This document shows positions 31,971 through 42,835 of a stretch of 64,000 nt of DNA, in pieces. The translations under genes and the position numbers were made by a program. Every line of letters starts with the position of its first letter. Position 1 is the stretch's first letter. Under the pieces are notes generated by a model. The model did not search any database. It was given only the letters and a program-made list of their open reading frames with translations, and had not been told where the DNA came from. Source of the stretch: Reticulitermes speratus (Eukaryota; Arthropoda; Insecta; Blattodea; Rhinotermitidae); NCBI GenBank assembly GCA_021186555.1, contig JAJKFL010000012.1, positions 8,355,394 to 8,419,393 on the forward strand, read 5' to 3'.

Positions 31971-32230
31971 CAGGATTAATTCTACAAAGTTCCCAGCTGC
32001 AGGAGCAGATAACGTTAGCGAGCCTAGGCTGATGGCACTAATCGGGAGAGTGCGCGAAGTCATGTGCGCGTAGATCAGTGTTTCTGTTATCAGAGCGGTG
32101 GAGGTGCCATATTGGTCTGCTTACGTAGCGGCTGCAGTCATGTGACTGAGGTAGGAGGGCTGTAAAGTTTTTGAGACTCGCGCTGAAGGTTGTAATGAAA
32201 AATGACAGGGACATTGTGGAGGTAATCCTG
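31971..32230. mobile_element. Repeat G, copy 2
   Basis: 260 bp, co-linear with 13192-13454 throughout. Ends are inverted over 8 bases: 'caggatta' and 'taatcctg'. Shared interior blocks are 'gtgcgcgtagatcagtg' and 'catgtgactgaggtagga'. Probably a MITE of unknown superfamily. Confidence 0.75.
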
Positions 32231-32297
32231 ATATACTTGCTTTAAACGTGCGTTGAATTTTTCCACTCATATATATGCGCTTGTGTGTATATATATA

Positions 32298-32375
32298 CAG
32301 GGCATACACAAAAGAATGGTGCGGTTTTATTAGTGAACACTATTAAAACCGCACCATTATTTTGTGTATGCCCTG
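32298..32375. mobile_element. 78-bp hairpin MITE
   Basis: Two 33-base inverted arms with one mismatch (start cagggcatacacaaaa) enclose a loop of about 12 bases. TA at 32296-32297 and 32376-32377 indicates a Tc1/mariner-type element reduced to its inverted repeats. Confidence 0.88.
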
Positions 32376-32377
32376 TA

Positions 32378-33279
32378 TATTGGAAGCTTTCGTAGCTTGT
32401 TCTGTATGTAATTATTATTTAGTACGATAGGCTCCATTCCAAGTGTTGTTTTATTTCTCCAATTACTTTATTTCCAATAATTATTTTTGTTCTGCTTTGC
32501 TCACTTCCTTTAAATACGAAGAACGTAGACGGTCTGCAACTGAAGTCGTTATAGAATCATTAAGTGAGACTTGTAAAAATGTTCTCCCGACCTTTAACCC
32601 CTAAATAAGTGCAGCCAGTAGATAAGGTAACACAGCCTTACGGAGCGGATTGGTATGGCGACAGTCGTAAGGTCATGGTTGAATTTTGTGCCGGGTATTT
32701 GGATTCTCCGACTGAGGTTGTTCATAAAGCCTCTTGGTTTATTATGGCAAAAATCTGCGACATTATCTCGATTAAGCCACGATCGCTTTCGTCAAAAACA
32801 TTTCCATTCTATCTTTCGTGAATAATCCTACCGTCGACCCTATATGGACGGCAGTTAGTGACAGCGTTGTAAAATAAACCACACGTGAAACTTATCCTCT
32901 TATGAGAGAAGAACGAGTTGTAGTTGAAGATTCGATATCTCTGATCGAACGATCGATACCTCGCAGCTGGCTATTGTAAGGTGGTACTCGAGTTGTGTGC
33001 CACCATTCCCAAGTGCCTCCACTTGAGACTGCAGGGACTGTTCGATATAATAGTCGTTCTAGGGAAGGAAATTCTACGGCACAGTTTACTGCTGCATATT
33101 TATTAAATCCAGAAATCAGTCCAAGGAAGAATATTGAAATATATATTTTTTTCTGAAATTAAATTTATCCATTATTTTACAGTCATGTAAATGGAGGCAA
33201 TGCCACTCTTTTGCTGTCTTGAGAAAATGGCCTAAGTTTGCATTTTCCTTGGAAGGACATGTGTGCACTTTATTTTTGT
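32378..33279. other. No recognised feature
   Basis: A 70-codon plus frame at 32609-32821 has no recognisable product. No repeat match in the window. Confidence 0.45.
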
Positions 33280-33490
33280 TCTTTCTGTGATGGGGATGAT
33301 AATATATTTGCGTGGAACTTTGTCCTGTAATGGGACCATTGTTTAGCAGCTGGATTATATGTAAATGAATACTGGGCATTGGTGGAATGATAGTTGGCAG
33401 GGGAAAACCGAAGGGCTCCAAGAAAATCTTGTTTCGTTGGCTTTTTGTCTGCCATAAATTCCACATGGACACCGCAATTAAAAGCTGTCA
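33280..33490 (-). mobile_element. SINE F copy, decayed
   Basis: 'ggcattggtggaatgatag', 'ttggcaggggaaaacc', 'ttgtctgccataaattccac' follow the complement of the SINE F body. The tRNA head is lost or unrecognisable at the right end. Confidence 0.55.
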
Positions 33491-33524
33491 ATTAACCCTT
33501 GATCTATTGCATGGCCTAACATGA

Positions 33525-33698
33525 GTGTACACTGTGCATTGTACACTGTACACTGTGCACCTTGCACCATGCACTGTACACTGTACAGTGTACACTATGC
33601 ACTATGCAATGCACACTTTGCACTGTACACTTTACACTGTGCGCTGTGCAATGTGCACTGTACACTGTACACTATGCTCTGCACTCTGTACGCTGTAA
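33525..33698. repeat. Degenerate cactgta/cactgtg tandem repeat
   Basis: About 24 units of 7-8 bases (cactgta, cactgtg, cactatg, cactttg). GTACAC/GTGCAC palindromes are frequent. The Cys/His/Tyr/Leu-rich 61-codon frame across it is a by-product. Confidence 0.9.
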
Positions 33699-33721
33699 AA
33701 AACTGAGTACGTGAAAGAACT

Positions 33722-34040
33722 CCGCGCTTTATATGCAACCCGAAGGTTCATTACCGTGTTCAGAAGGACGTCTTGAGCCGGATGAATCCAGCCCAAATTC
33801 ATTTTATTTGTTTCATCTATTTTAATTTTATTCTCCCGTCAACGCTCAAGTGGTCTCTTCCTTACATATTTCAGGCTGAAATGCTTATGCATTTTTATAT
33901 CACGTGCTTGCTAAATGTCCCTCCCATCCTCCTTTATTTAACCACCTTAATAATATCCCTTGAGCAGTGAAACGCACGATGCTTCTCGTTATGCAGTTAC
34001 GTCCACCCTCTTGCCTTTTCCTCTCCCTTACGCTCATGTG
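33722..34040 (-). mobile_element. LINE tail, minus strand
   Basis: 'cgctttatatgcaacccgaagg', 'gtcttgagccggatgaatcc', 'ttttaattttattctcccg', 'caagtggtctcttcctta' follow the 56031 tail order. It begins without the distal end. Stops throughout. Confidence 0.65.
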
Positions 34041-34244
34041 TGCCCCCGACGCCGTGTTCTCGAACTCTCAGAGAATTACGATGTTGGATATGTCGCCGTG
34101 TAAACTGTTACATAAGGACGACGTCTCAGAGGAGGCTGTTACTTTCATTGTTAGAATAATGTACTTTAGAGTAGCTTTGCTATGTGAAGTTTGAGGTTGT
34201 GCCTACGAATATCTCTGAGTAATGTGAATTAGACTTACGATATA

Positions 34245-34290
34245 GACAGTAGGTTCTCCGAAACGTCAGTACTTATCCATAACACTACAG
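34245..34290 (+). mobile_element. Family-K scrap
   Basis: 'aggttctccgaaacgtcag' and 'tacttatcc' resemble the arm segment at 12355-12385. Confidence 0.4.
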
Positions 34291-35368
34291 GAAATCGTGG
34301 AAGTAGCGGTCTTGGTCTAATTTAACATACTAGTGCGGCAGTTGTCTGGAGGAATTGGGGAAAACCACGAGGAACATGTGTCGTCTTCCCGAACGGGGTA
34401 AAGAAATACTGGAAGGTAATATATGAAGTAAATAATGAAAACGCATAAGAAGGGATAGGAAATAATAGAAGAAAATGAAAAGAAAGAGAGGTTAAACTGG
34501 GAAAGTCGTAGTGAATTAGTTTGATGAAACAGAAGAGGGAGAGTGAGGGAAATAAAATATGGCAAATATGACTGAAGAAAAATAAGATAGTACAGCGAAA
34601 GTAGAACGGAAGAATTGATTAATCCTTTCAGGAGAGAAAGTGTAACCGTAGCAGGGGTGTGCAGTAGGAATTGTGTATTTCTGAAGAAACCTTCGCATGT
34701 GTGAGGTCACTGAACTTTATGTAGACATTCGAAGAATTCGAGTGTCATTGGTGCAGGACACAACTGTCCTTCCGTCCGTTACTGTTCGTCACACAACCTA
34801 CATATTCGTAACGAAGCTTTAACATGTTGTGAAACACCCTGTAGGAAATAACACCCTTCCCCATTCTCCAATTTCAGTAATAAGCGGTTCTCAAAATGAG
34901 TAATGAGCTCCGTTTGAATTTGCAGGAAAATTTGTATATCCCCTCCTTCCTTTGTACTCCACCCCACCCGACATATTTGGTTAGTTGCCCTGTATGTCAT
35001 ATGGGGTGGTGGTTGGATCGGTGTGGTAGCAGAATCGCATATGTGTTCAGAGGAATAATAATTTATAGCTTCTAATGTACAATGTGATTTGTGGGGTGTA
35101 TAATGAATAATGCCTGCATATGAGTTACAGAAGTTTGCGTCTAGAAGGGGTGGCATGTGAATTTGTGTGTGGTTACGGGGAGGATAGAATTTTATTGAAA
35201 ACCGATTTAGGTCAGAGGTTAAAGTCCTGAGATCAATTCCAATATAATTCTATTTGTACTGTTGTAAGTTACAATTGGACATTTTTAATCAGTGGATTAA
35301 TGCTGTCCAGTTTGCTATATGCGGTTTGATCATATTGTGCAAGCGGAATGCACAAATGGTTGCGGTGT
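34291..35368. other. No recognised feature
   Basis: About 1.1 kb. Minus frames of 82, 64 and 125 codons occur, but none has a domain. 'caccctgta' near 34838 could be a lone mariner-type end, but no partner was found. Confidence 0.45.
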
Positions 35369-35382
35369 ATAGTTCAAAGTAT

Positions 35383-35785
35383 ATGCCTCGGTGGACTAGT
35401 GGTTAGCGTGCTCGCCACTGGACCCAAGTTTCGCGGGTTCAATCCCGGCCGAGGTAGATGGATTTTTAAGGGTGATAAAAATCCGTAGCACAACTTCCTT
35501 CGGAAGGGAAGTAAAGCCGTCGGTCCCATGTCGTAGTTTTACGGCATGTAAAAGAACCTTACGGGCATAGAGATGTTTCGTAAGCAAAATTTAGCGGCCA
35601 TTTCTCACCCAAGTCTCCTGATCGGCTGCTAGAGGGCTCTAGCGGTCCTATCAGGATGAATAGAATCGTACACGGCGGAAGGCAACGGGAAACCACCGCT
35701 GGTAAATTCTCCCATGACAACCCATGGCTTCGTGCCAGTAGGGTCACGACACTCAGAAATGAGTATAAACGACTCGGTAATAATA
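35383..35785 (+). mobile_element. SINE D, full length, 14-bp TSD
   Basis: A 403-bp SINE. Head: 'cggtggactagtggttagcg' (A box) and 'gcgggttcaatcccggcc' (B box). The long body has 'agtaaagccgtcggtccc' and 'ggaaaccaccgctgg', and the tail is (AAT)n. A perfect TSD, atagttcaaagtat, lies at 35369-35382 and 35786-35799. This is the only copy in the window. The body is intact and looks young. Confidence 0.93.
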
Positions 35786-35964
35786 ATAGTTCAAAGTATC
35801 CGCGACCCTGGATCTGTACAGAGAACTGCACGAATTGTTATGAATAATTCACAAGAGAATGTAACTTGTGAATTATTTTGTTTCTAGCCTTAGATGGGTT
35901 TGGAAAATTGTTGTTCTGAGAAGAAAACAATTGGATAACCTAATTCCAATTCATTACGTATTTT

Positions 35965-36235
35965 TTAACGGCACGCGGTGACGTAGTTGGTTGAGGCATT
36001 GCGCTACAAGCTGGAAGGTCGCGGGTTCGATTCCCGATGTTGTCATTGGAATTTTTTATTGACATCTGGGGTCGACTCGGCCTCTAAGAGAAATGAGTAC
36101 CAGAAATATTTCCTGCGGGGTAGAGGGAACAACCTTACCATCTTCATGCTTCATGTCTTGAAATCTGGGAGCCTCAACCTCCTGGAAACCTCAGGGCCTG
36201 TCCAGGGGTTGCTTTTGCTTTTTAAATATTTTTCT
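35965..36235 (+). mobile_element. SINE E, tRNA-headed
   Basis: Head 'ggtgacgtagttggttgagg' (A box) and 'gtcgcgggttcgattcccg' (B box) are well preserved. The body ends 'gggcctgtccaggggttgc' with a short T/A-rich end. The TSD is ambiguous (short 'tttttaa' on both sides). Could transcribe from an internal Pol III promoter. Confidence 0.75.
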
Positions 36236-37124
36236 CTCGCTGTTTTCCGTTAATGTTAAATTACTGAAATAACCAAGTGTTTTTTGATACAAATCGCTTG
36301 TTACAAAGAAAATCACGTGACATGACACTCATAATTGCTTGTTTTGTTATTCCCGGGAAGCGTTAGAACGATGTTTGTTGTGTAAAACTAGAGATGCAAA
36401 GTAGAAAATGTTATTGTTTTCTGAGGGATTACTGAATCAGGCAAAACTGTACTGAAGTAAGGTGACTGCCACGGATATAAGGATTATCTACATAATGGTA
36501 TACATTGATTACCAATTCCCCAGTTGACAACAACAACAAAAATATGCTACAAACTAGAATTTTGAAACAGTTGAATACATTTAAATCCATTAAACAAGTT
36601 ACAGATACGTTTTAATCCGTGTTAGCTTGTTTTCAGAAATTGATAAAAACTGTTTGCTTGCTTGCTATGCCATACATAAACTCGGGTATACTCGATATAA
36701 CGATTACATAGTTGGGGGAGGATGGGGTAATATGACCTCATGAGTTGTAATAACTGAAGTTGGGAGAAACTTTTATATTTAATGGTATTAATGAAATGGA
36801 ATACAGACTCTGAGGTATTCAGATGCAACCAATGTTGACTAGTGAAGTTATGAAGCTCGCTACAAAGTGTCTGAATATGTTGGATGTGTTACGTGCTGAA
36901 GGTTTAGTTTCGATATAGGTCTTATTCAGTATGGACTTTTGCCTTATATCTGGGAAAAGAAAGATAGGGGTTCGTAGGTAGTGCTTGCCGAAATGTGAAG
37001 CGCTGCTGACTGTAATGTGTGTTGACATGTGATTCTATGCAGCGATGCCTTGTACGGGAGATATACCCAGATGCTGAGGCAGTTGTACCAGACTACACTG
37101 CGTCACGTCTCAGAAAGACGGAAA
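36236..37124. other. Mostly unassigned
   Basis: 'ccagactacactgcgtcac' at about 37088 is a scrap of the family-K arm. The rest is AT-rich with no supported feature. Confidence 0.45.
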
Positions 37125-37510
37125 ATCTTGTGTCTTTTTTTATCCATTGTTTTGTTTATTTACTCCTTTCTTTCTTTTGGCATTTTTATGTGTCTCATAA
37201 TTTTGCTTTATTCTGTGTTTTTCTCCTTTTTCTTTCTTTGTTCCTTTTCTTCACTCTGCATGCCTTTTTCTTTCTTTCTTCACTTCCGGTTTTTATCTTT
37301 TATTTTTCTTACTGCTTTTCTATTCCATTATTTGTCATTCTTTATATCGTTATTTTCCTCGTAGTTTCATTCTTCCTTTCTTTAATTACTTCATTCCTCG
37401 ATTGTTAATTTCTCACTGTGTTACCGTCTCGTTTTTTACGTCCCTTGCTTCTTCCATCTTTTTCTTTTCGCTTATCTTTCTCCTTGCCTTTATTTCCTCC
37501 TTTCTGTTTT
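37125..37510. repeat. Pyrimidine-rich low-complexity tract
   Basis: Nearly 390 bases dominated by T and C on the plus strand. It creates Phe/Leu/Ser-rich frames of 129 and 111 codons that should not be read as membrane proteins. Confidence 0.85.
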
Positions 37511-37730
37511 AATCGCCCTTGTGTATATACGAAAAAACATATGCACCTATGTCCAATTGCTCCTTATCTATGAATTTGTCGTTTTGCATCTAAACAGTAA
37601 AAATATCCGATGGACTTGATCCACTTTTTTCCTGAGAATCCCCATTTGATAATCCGTATGTCTCAGCTTTGTCTCTTCTGCCTGTCTAAGAGTACCGCTC
37701 CGTGGGAAGCAATGCAGGATCTCTTGGGTT

Positions 37731-37831
37731 AGCTCGGATGAGTGACAGGTGGTTTTGTGTTACTATGTCCCGTCAGATAGCGCTGGTGATGGGTGGCATG
37801 TTATGGAGACGAAGTCTTCATCAAAAGATTG

Positions 37832-37833
<2 letters not shown>
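37731..37833 (+). repeat. Repeat H, copy 1
   Basis: 'ggatgagtgacaggtggttt', 'gatagcgctggtgatggg' and 'gagacgaagtcttcatc' form an inverted copy of 40070-40165. Unclassified repeat present twice. Confidence 0.65.

Positions 37834-37838
<5 letters not shown>

Positions 37839-37869
<31 letters not shown>
37839..37869. repeat. (AT)n microsatellite
   Basis: About 15 AT units directly after repeat H. Confidence 0.95.
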
Positions 37870-37872
<3 letters not shown>

Positions 37873-38159
37873 AAAAAGTGCGAGGAAGGAGTGAGCAATT
37901 TAGAATCAACAGATATGCATTTCTTTCCCGTCTTATTTTCGCAGTTGATTCCCATTTCATCTGTCCATTCATTTCCTCGTGTTTCTTGAAATCTAATTTG
38001 CTACAAAAAAGCGACAGGCCCTGTTAAAAGACTTCACTCCTGTTTAGTGAATGAAATATACATAGGACTTCATATAAACTTGTAGGTTCTCACGGCGGTG
38101 AGTAGTGTCTGGCTTCCGGTCTTGTGTGTTTTAACACCGTGTATATATTTTTTTGTGTT

Positions 38160-38400
38160 TATTGAACGACGCTGTCAATTTGTTTGACTACTTACCGTCG
38201 ACTGGTAGGATGATTCATAAATGATGAAAGGATTTGGCAGGAAATGGTATTGGCTTGCTCGAGGTAATAGGCTGGAATTTCCTTGGAGAGTCTGGGAAAA
38301 ATCACTAAAAACCTGTCTGAATAGCGGATGACCCAGCCGAGATTCGAACCAGGCTTCTCCCTAACACAAATCTAGGGCGTTATGGCTCATTGGATTGAGA
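38160..38400 (-). mobile_element. SINE C-like element
   Basis: 'ttgaacgacgctgtcaattt' begins the left end. 'gcccagccgagattcgaacc'-like sequence (B box complement at 38335-38355) and an A-box complement 'gctcattggattgagac' sit on the right. The body has 'ggaatttccttggagagtc'. The best-preserved of four similar elements. Confidence 0.65.
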
Positions 38401-38596
38401 CACCAACTCTCATTACCATACAAAACAAAACTTTGGGTGTTTTGATATTTACGTTTTTAGATAACAGATGAGAATAAAAAATATTGTGATACGAATGTTA
38501 GCAATTATACCATTGTACTGCTACATATTTACCTCTGCTCAGATTTAGCGATTCACATAACTAACAAGTTACTTTGTTGAGACGAAACAATGTGTA

Positions 38597-38857
38597 ATTA
38601 TTTACATAAACCAACATATGCACATAATACAATTATACGTTATACATAAACTTGAACCCTCCAACATATTTCGGGTATACGGTCACGTTGGTATTATACA
38701 TTCCTTTGTAATTACATTTCATAGGATGACGATTTATCGCCGAAACATGTAGGAGTGTTCAAGTTTATGTATAGCTTATATAATTGTATTACGTGCATCT
38801 GTTGGTGTGTGTAAATAATTACGAGCATAATTCATGGATTTAATAATATTAAAGAAG
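38597..38857. mobile_element. Penelope-like foldback element, copy 3
   Basis: Inverted arms at 38596-38675 and 38738-38820, each with 'ccgaaa[c/t]at' and the distal 'caacaga/gcac' complement of the family mark (right arm 'cgtgcatctgttggt', 38792-38806). The hammerhead-like core is damaged: TAGGATGA replaces CTGATGAT before CGAT...ATCG. A 9-bp TSD, caatgtgta, lies at 38588-38596 and 38858-38866. Confidence 0.7.
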
Positions 38858-38866
38858 CAATGTGTA

Positions 38867-39764
38867 TTAGTTTATATGAGGTTGTCATCTTCATGACCAG
38901 AGCTGTACAATATGGAGTCCGTATGTTGGCAGCCATGCGGTATTTTACCAATTGTGTGGACGCAGAGTCAACAAATGTAGTTTCCAGTCTGCTTCACAAG
39001 AGGGCTTTGATTTTCACTCGTTCAGATACATGCATAAGCGATCGCCGTTGTTAGGACGGGCAGTACGGGGCATTATGAGCACAAACCTCTGTTCCTAGCT
39101 AATATTTACAAAGCAACTCGTCGAAATCCGCTTCCGAATGAGGTAAGTGGTTTGATAAATATTTTATATGAACATAGGCGAAGAGTCTGGTTCTTGTTTG
39201 TAGTGACTATTCAAAATATTTTCACTATTTTCCACTGTTTCTTTTGTTTATAGAAAGTAAAACTGGTTATCACTCTGTTATGTTGTACGATGTGATTTGA
39301 ATTTCATGCAGAAAACACACTTGATATGAGTTCTTCATTCGATTGGTTTAAACATGCGGTTGTGCCTAGCTTCCCGTTTGAATTTGTCGCGTGCTAATAT
39401 AATCAACGAATTTTGACAAAATTTGGTATTGGTGGGCAAAATGAAGAGTTGCTCAGCAGTTACAATTGTAGTTCATAATGGTTTAATATAAAGCTTACTT
39501 TACAGTAAGTGAAACAAACGACGTTACAGTAGACTGGATGGAGGAACAAGAAATGCGCGCGGAATTTTTTGGAGATATTTCTTAGAAGCCGTCAGTTTGA
39601 AAATCGATAGGGATATAGGAACATAAAAATAATACATATTTTAGCGTGATGTGTTACGAACATCGGCGGTGGATTAAACTGGCTCAGGATCGTTTCTGAA
39701 GCCTGGATTTCGTGTTAATGGTGCGATATTTGAGGTAATAACAAGGGTGATTATAATTGTTATA
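38867..39764. other. No recognised feature
   Basis: Unique-looking AT-rich DNA with short frames only. Confidence 0.45.
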
Positions 39765-39915
39765 ATTTTCTTGGATGTGACACCGTGTAGTCTGGTAGAA
39801 ATTTACCTACGTTTTCGGGGAACGTAATGCCTCCGTCTTCAGGGGCTGAAGCTAGTACGTTTCTACGGAATGTCAGCGAATTTCTACCAGGTTACGTGGC
39901 GTCACGTCCCAAAAG
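39765..39915. mobile_element. Family-K foldback element
   Basis: Outer arms 'gtgacaccgtgtagtctgg' + 'tagaaattt' and 'aatttctaccagg' + 'ttacgtggcgtcac' are inverted. Minus strand carries CCCCTGAAGA, GGAGGC...CC, CGAAAA and GTA, a hammerhead-like layout with a near-complete core. Spacer about 70 bases. Confidence 0.65.
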
Positions 39916-40069
39916 ACTGTAGTGTTTGTGGTATTAATTACGTTGAAGATTTGGATTCTGCTATGGCAGGTGATAATTGCGTTGATCTTCACTGGGGTAA
40001 GTAGAAAGAAGCCATTCATTCCTGCTGATTGTAAATTTCCCACGCTTTCGTCTCACGAAACACGCCATC

Positions 40070-40165
40070 ATCTGATGAAGTCTTCGTCTTTATAATACGC
40101 TGCTCATCACCAACGCTATCTGGCGGAACATAACCACACAAACCACCTGTCACTCATCCGAAACA
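40070..40165 (-). repeat. Repeat H, copy 2
   Basis: Complement of 37731-37833: 'gatgaagtcttcgtc', 'catcaccaacgctatctgg', 'aaccacctgtcactcatcc'. Confidence 0.65.
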
Positions 40166-40384
40166 AACCCACGGGCTCTTTCATTCATTCTCACGAAGCG
40201 GCAAGCTTAGACAGACAGAGACGGAGATACTTTACATTATTCCATCGCAACTCAATCAACAAACATCAATAACACGGGTTCCCATGGTAACCAATGCTTC
40301 GAAGAGCCCCCCCCCCCCATTGTTGTCTATTGCCTACACGTACTGTAACAGTATTTTGTTTAATGCCGATTCTGTACGCTTTTA

Positions 40385-40560
40385 GGCGCGTTCGCAAGGT
40401 TGTGGAAAGCGACTCTTCATGTCTGTCCTTCCGTCCGCCCGCATGCAACAGCGCGGCACCCGCTGGACGGATTGTCGTGAAATTCTGTTTGGGGCACTAT
40501 ACTAAAACTTGCCGAGAAAATTCAGGTTTGCTTAAGATCGGACAAACGTAACAGACAGTT
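40385..40560 (+). repeat. Repeat J, longest copy
   Basis: 'gcgcgttcgcaaggttgtgg', 'aaagcgactcttcatg', 'ccgtccgcccgcatgcaac', 'gctggacggattgtcgtg'. Its first part matches 2196-2240 and 28047-28112. Confidence 0.6.
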
Positions 40561-40611
40561 TACGTGAAGACTCACAATTTATGTGATTGGTCTTTATAAT
40601 GGAAACAGACC

Positions 40612-41445
40612 GTGTCCTTTCTGAGGTACGAGCTGAGGCCGAAGAAACAATTGTCGCTAAAAAATAACTAATACAGACTTCCCTCTCTGTGAGGTTCCAG
40701 CTGAGGCCGAAGAAACATTTGCCACTGTGAGAGTAACAACGGAGAAAGACTGCCTTGTCTGTGAGGTATGAGCTGAGTCCGAAGAAAGAGTTGTCGCTCT
40801 AAAAATAACAACCGAGACAGACTGCCTTCTCTGTGAGGTGCCAGCTGAGGCTGAAGAAACATTTGCCACTCTGAAAGTAACAACGGAGAAAGACTGCATT
40901 GTCTGTGAGGTACGAGCTGAGGCCGAAGAAACAGTTGTCGCTCTAAAAATAACAACCGAGACAGACTGCCTTCTCTGTGAGGTGCCAGCTGAGGCCGAAG
41001 AAACGTTTGCCACTCTGAAAGTAACAACGGAGAAAGACTGCCTTGTCTGTGAGGCAGGAGCTGAGGCCGAAGAAACAGTTGTCGCTCTAAAAATAACAAC
41101 CGAGACAGACTGCCTTCTCTGTGAGGTGCCAGCTGAGGCCGAAGAAACGTTTGCCACTCTGAAAGTAACAACGGAGAAAGACTGCCTTGTCTGTGAGGCA
41201 GGAGCTGAGGCCGAAGAAACAGTTGTCGCTCTAAAAATAACAACCGAGACAGACTGCCTTCTCTGTGAGGTGCCAGCTGAGGCCGAAGAAACGTTTGCCA
41301 CTCTGAAAGTAACAACGGGGAAAGACTGCCTTGTCTGTGAGGCAGGAGCTGAGGCCGAAGAAATAGTTGTCGCTCTAAAAATAACAACCGAGACAGACTG
41401 CCATCTTTATGAGGTGTCAGCTGAGACCGAAAGAATATTGAACAA
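40612..41445. repeat. 72-bp minisatellite with open frames on both strands
   Basis: Eleven full units start at 40632 (68 bp), 40700, 40772 and then every 72 bases to 41348, plus a partial unit at 41420. Two half-types alternate, giving a 144-bp higher-order unit. The last three dimers are almost identical, suggesting recent homogenisation. 72 is a multiple of 3, so frames stay open. On the plus strand, 40838-41485 encodes 24-residue repeats (AEAEETFATLKVTTEKDCLVCE), but it has no ATG, and the first units hold stops. On the minus strand, 41483-40668 is 271 codons from an ATG with a hydrophobic start (MSLSTPFAILFLFCSIFF). Neither shows promoter or splice support, and I do not call a gene. Confidence 0.95.
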
Positions 41446-42589
41446 AATAAAAATAATATTGCAAATGGTGTACTCAATGACATAACAATCGAGCATGATC
41501 AATTCTAAATCTTCTGATGAAATACGGAGGAGAATTTTAGGCACATTGAAAGCTCGAGTGTGCCGTAAGTGTTACGCCTTACGGATATTTTAACTGGTTT
41601 TTGAAACATCGATTTAGATAAGAATGTATCCCCTTATTCTTGTTTTGTATGTCGAAATGAGGAGATGATAACAATAGGCCTATGTCTTCGTAAGAAGCCA
41701 TGCTTATAGCAGCATTCTGTTTTGTACTGCATGTAGCTCGTTGTAATTGTTATTAGACAACACTCGAAACCTACTAGACCGCTGATATCCATCTGTTCTC
41801 ATTTTCCGAATGCAAATTCCTTCTCATAATAATAATAATAATCACCACCACCACCATTAACTTCATGATCATCTTCATCAATGAATGAAGATGAATGAAG
41901 AAGACTTCTTAAGAGTTTGGAAGAAGACATCTTCATATATTTTAATGTAATATCATTGTAGTATCCTGAAGACGTAAAAGAACCTTAGGATAATTTCTAA
42001 CCTGGCCAGGATTCCAACAGTTTCCGCCCCGAATACTGTCGAAAAACATTCGAGTTACACCAACTTGCTCGCTTGTCCGAACTGATCAGCGACGATATTC
42101 TTTGGTGTCACAGTTGGAAATAAAAACCCTTGAGATAGCACAGTTTATTATTAATTATGGACGCACTGTACTCGGTACAGTGTGATTTCTGTAAGGTAAC
42201 AATACAACAAGAAATAATGTGTAATTCTGTGTTGTATGGACGCAGGTACCACGAGCGAACACCAGTGAATGGGGGACAATACAGAACAAACAGAGAACGG
42301 CGTGCGTAATTGGGAGATTCAAGGACTAATAATTAACACGCGCGAACTGCAATTTACAACAGCCCTACCGGTGTTTGAACACACACACACACACACACAG
42401 TTTCTTTGTATTAGCAATTACCTATTCACTGTTCTTCAGTACATTTGTTCGTATTTCAGCGCAACAGCATTTCTAACTAAAATTCTGTTATTCTAAACCG
42501 TGTTTTTATGCCTTATTTTAATGAATCGCATGAAGTGAACACACATTCTTCAGATGTGTCGTTTATGCGCACTGCAACAAGAGGAATCG
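41446..42589. other. Microsatellites, otherwise unassigned
   Basis: (AAT)n then (CAC)n at 41825-41850, 'atgaatgaag' short repeats at 41878-41905, and (AC)n at 42380-42399. No supported coding region; a 75-codon frame at 42269 crosses the (AC)n. Confidence 0.6.
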
Positions 42590-42835
42590 TGGTTCGATTG
42601 CCGGGAGGGGCGCGAAACGTTTCTGCTGTCTAACGTGTTCACATCGTCTCTGCGACTTATCTAGTCTCCTGGTGTATAAATGCCGTAAGCCTTTGCCCCA
42701 GGGGGTGAGGACGTCGGGGCATGAAGCTGACTATTATCTCCATCTGATGCCGAAGTTAAGAATGAGTGGAGTAGACCTCCGTTTTTCAGTATACCTTCAA
42801 TATGCATACAGGCACAACCTGCTGGGCCATAGACT
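42590..42835 (+). mobile_element. SINE A copy
   Basis: B box 'gtggttcgattgccggg' at the left, then 'gatgaagctgactattatctcc'-type body, 'cgaagttaagaatgagtgg', 'catacaggcacaacctg'. The A box is missing, so the head is 5'-truncated. Confidence 0.65.

Noticed and set aside
33525-33698. CRISPR-like array
   Set aside because: No constant repeats with unique spacers; it is a degenerate 7-8 bp tandem repeat in a eukaryotic context.
34779-35156. 125-codon minus frame
   Set aside because: No recognisable domain, splice signal or composition shift; compatible with chance.
37019-37408. 129-codon hydrophobic frame
   Set aside because: Composition of a pyrimidine tract, not a conserved membrane protein.
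40838-41485. Calling the plus-strand 215-residue repeat frame a gene
   Set aside because: No ATG before the repeats, stops in the first three units, and a longer frame on the opposite strand. Left as a repeat.
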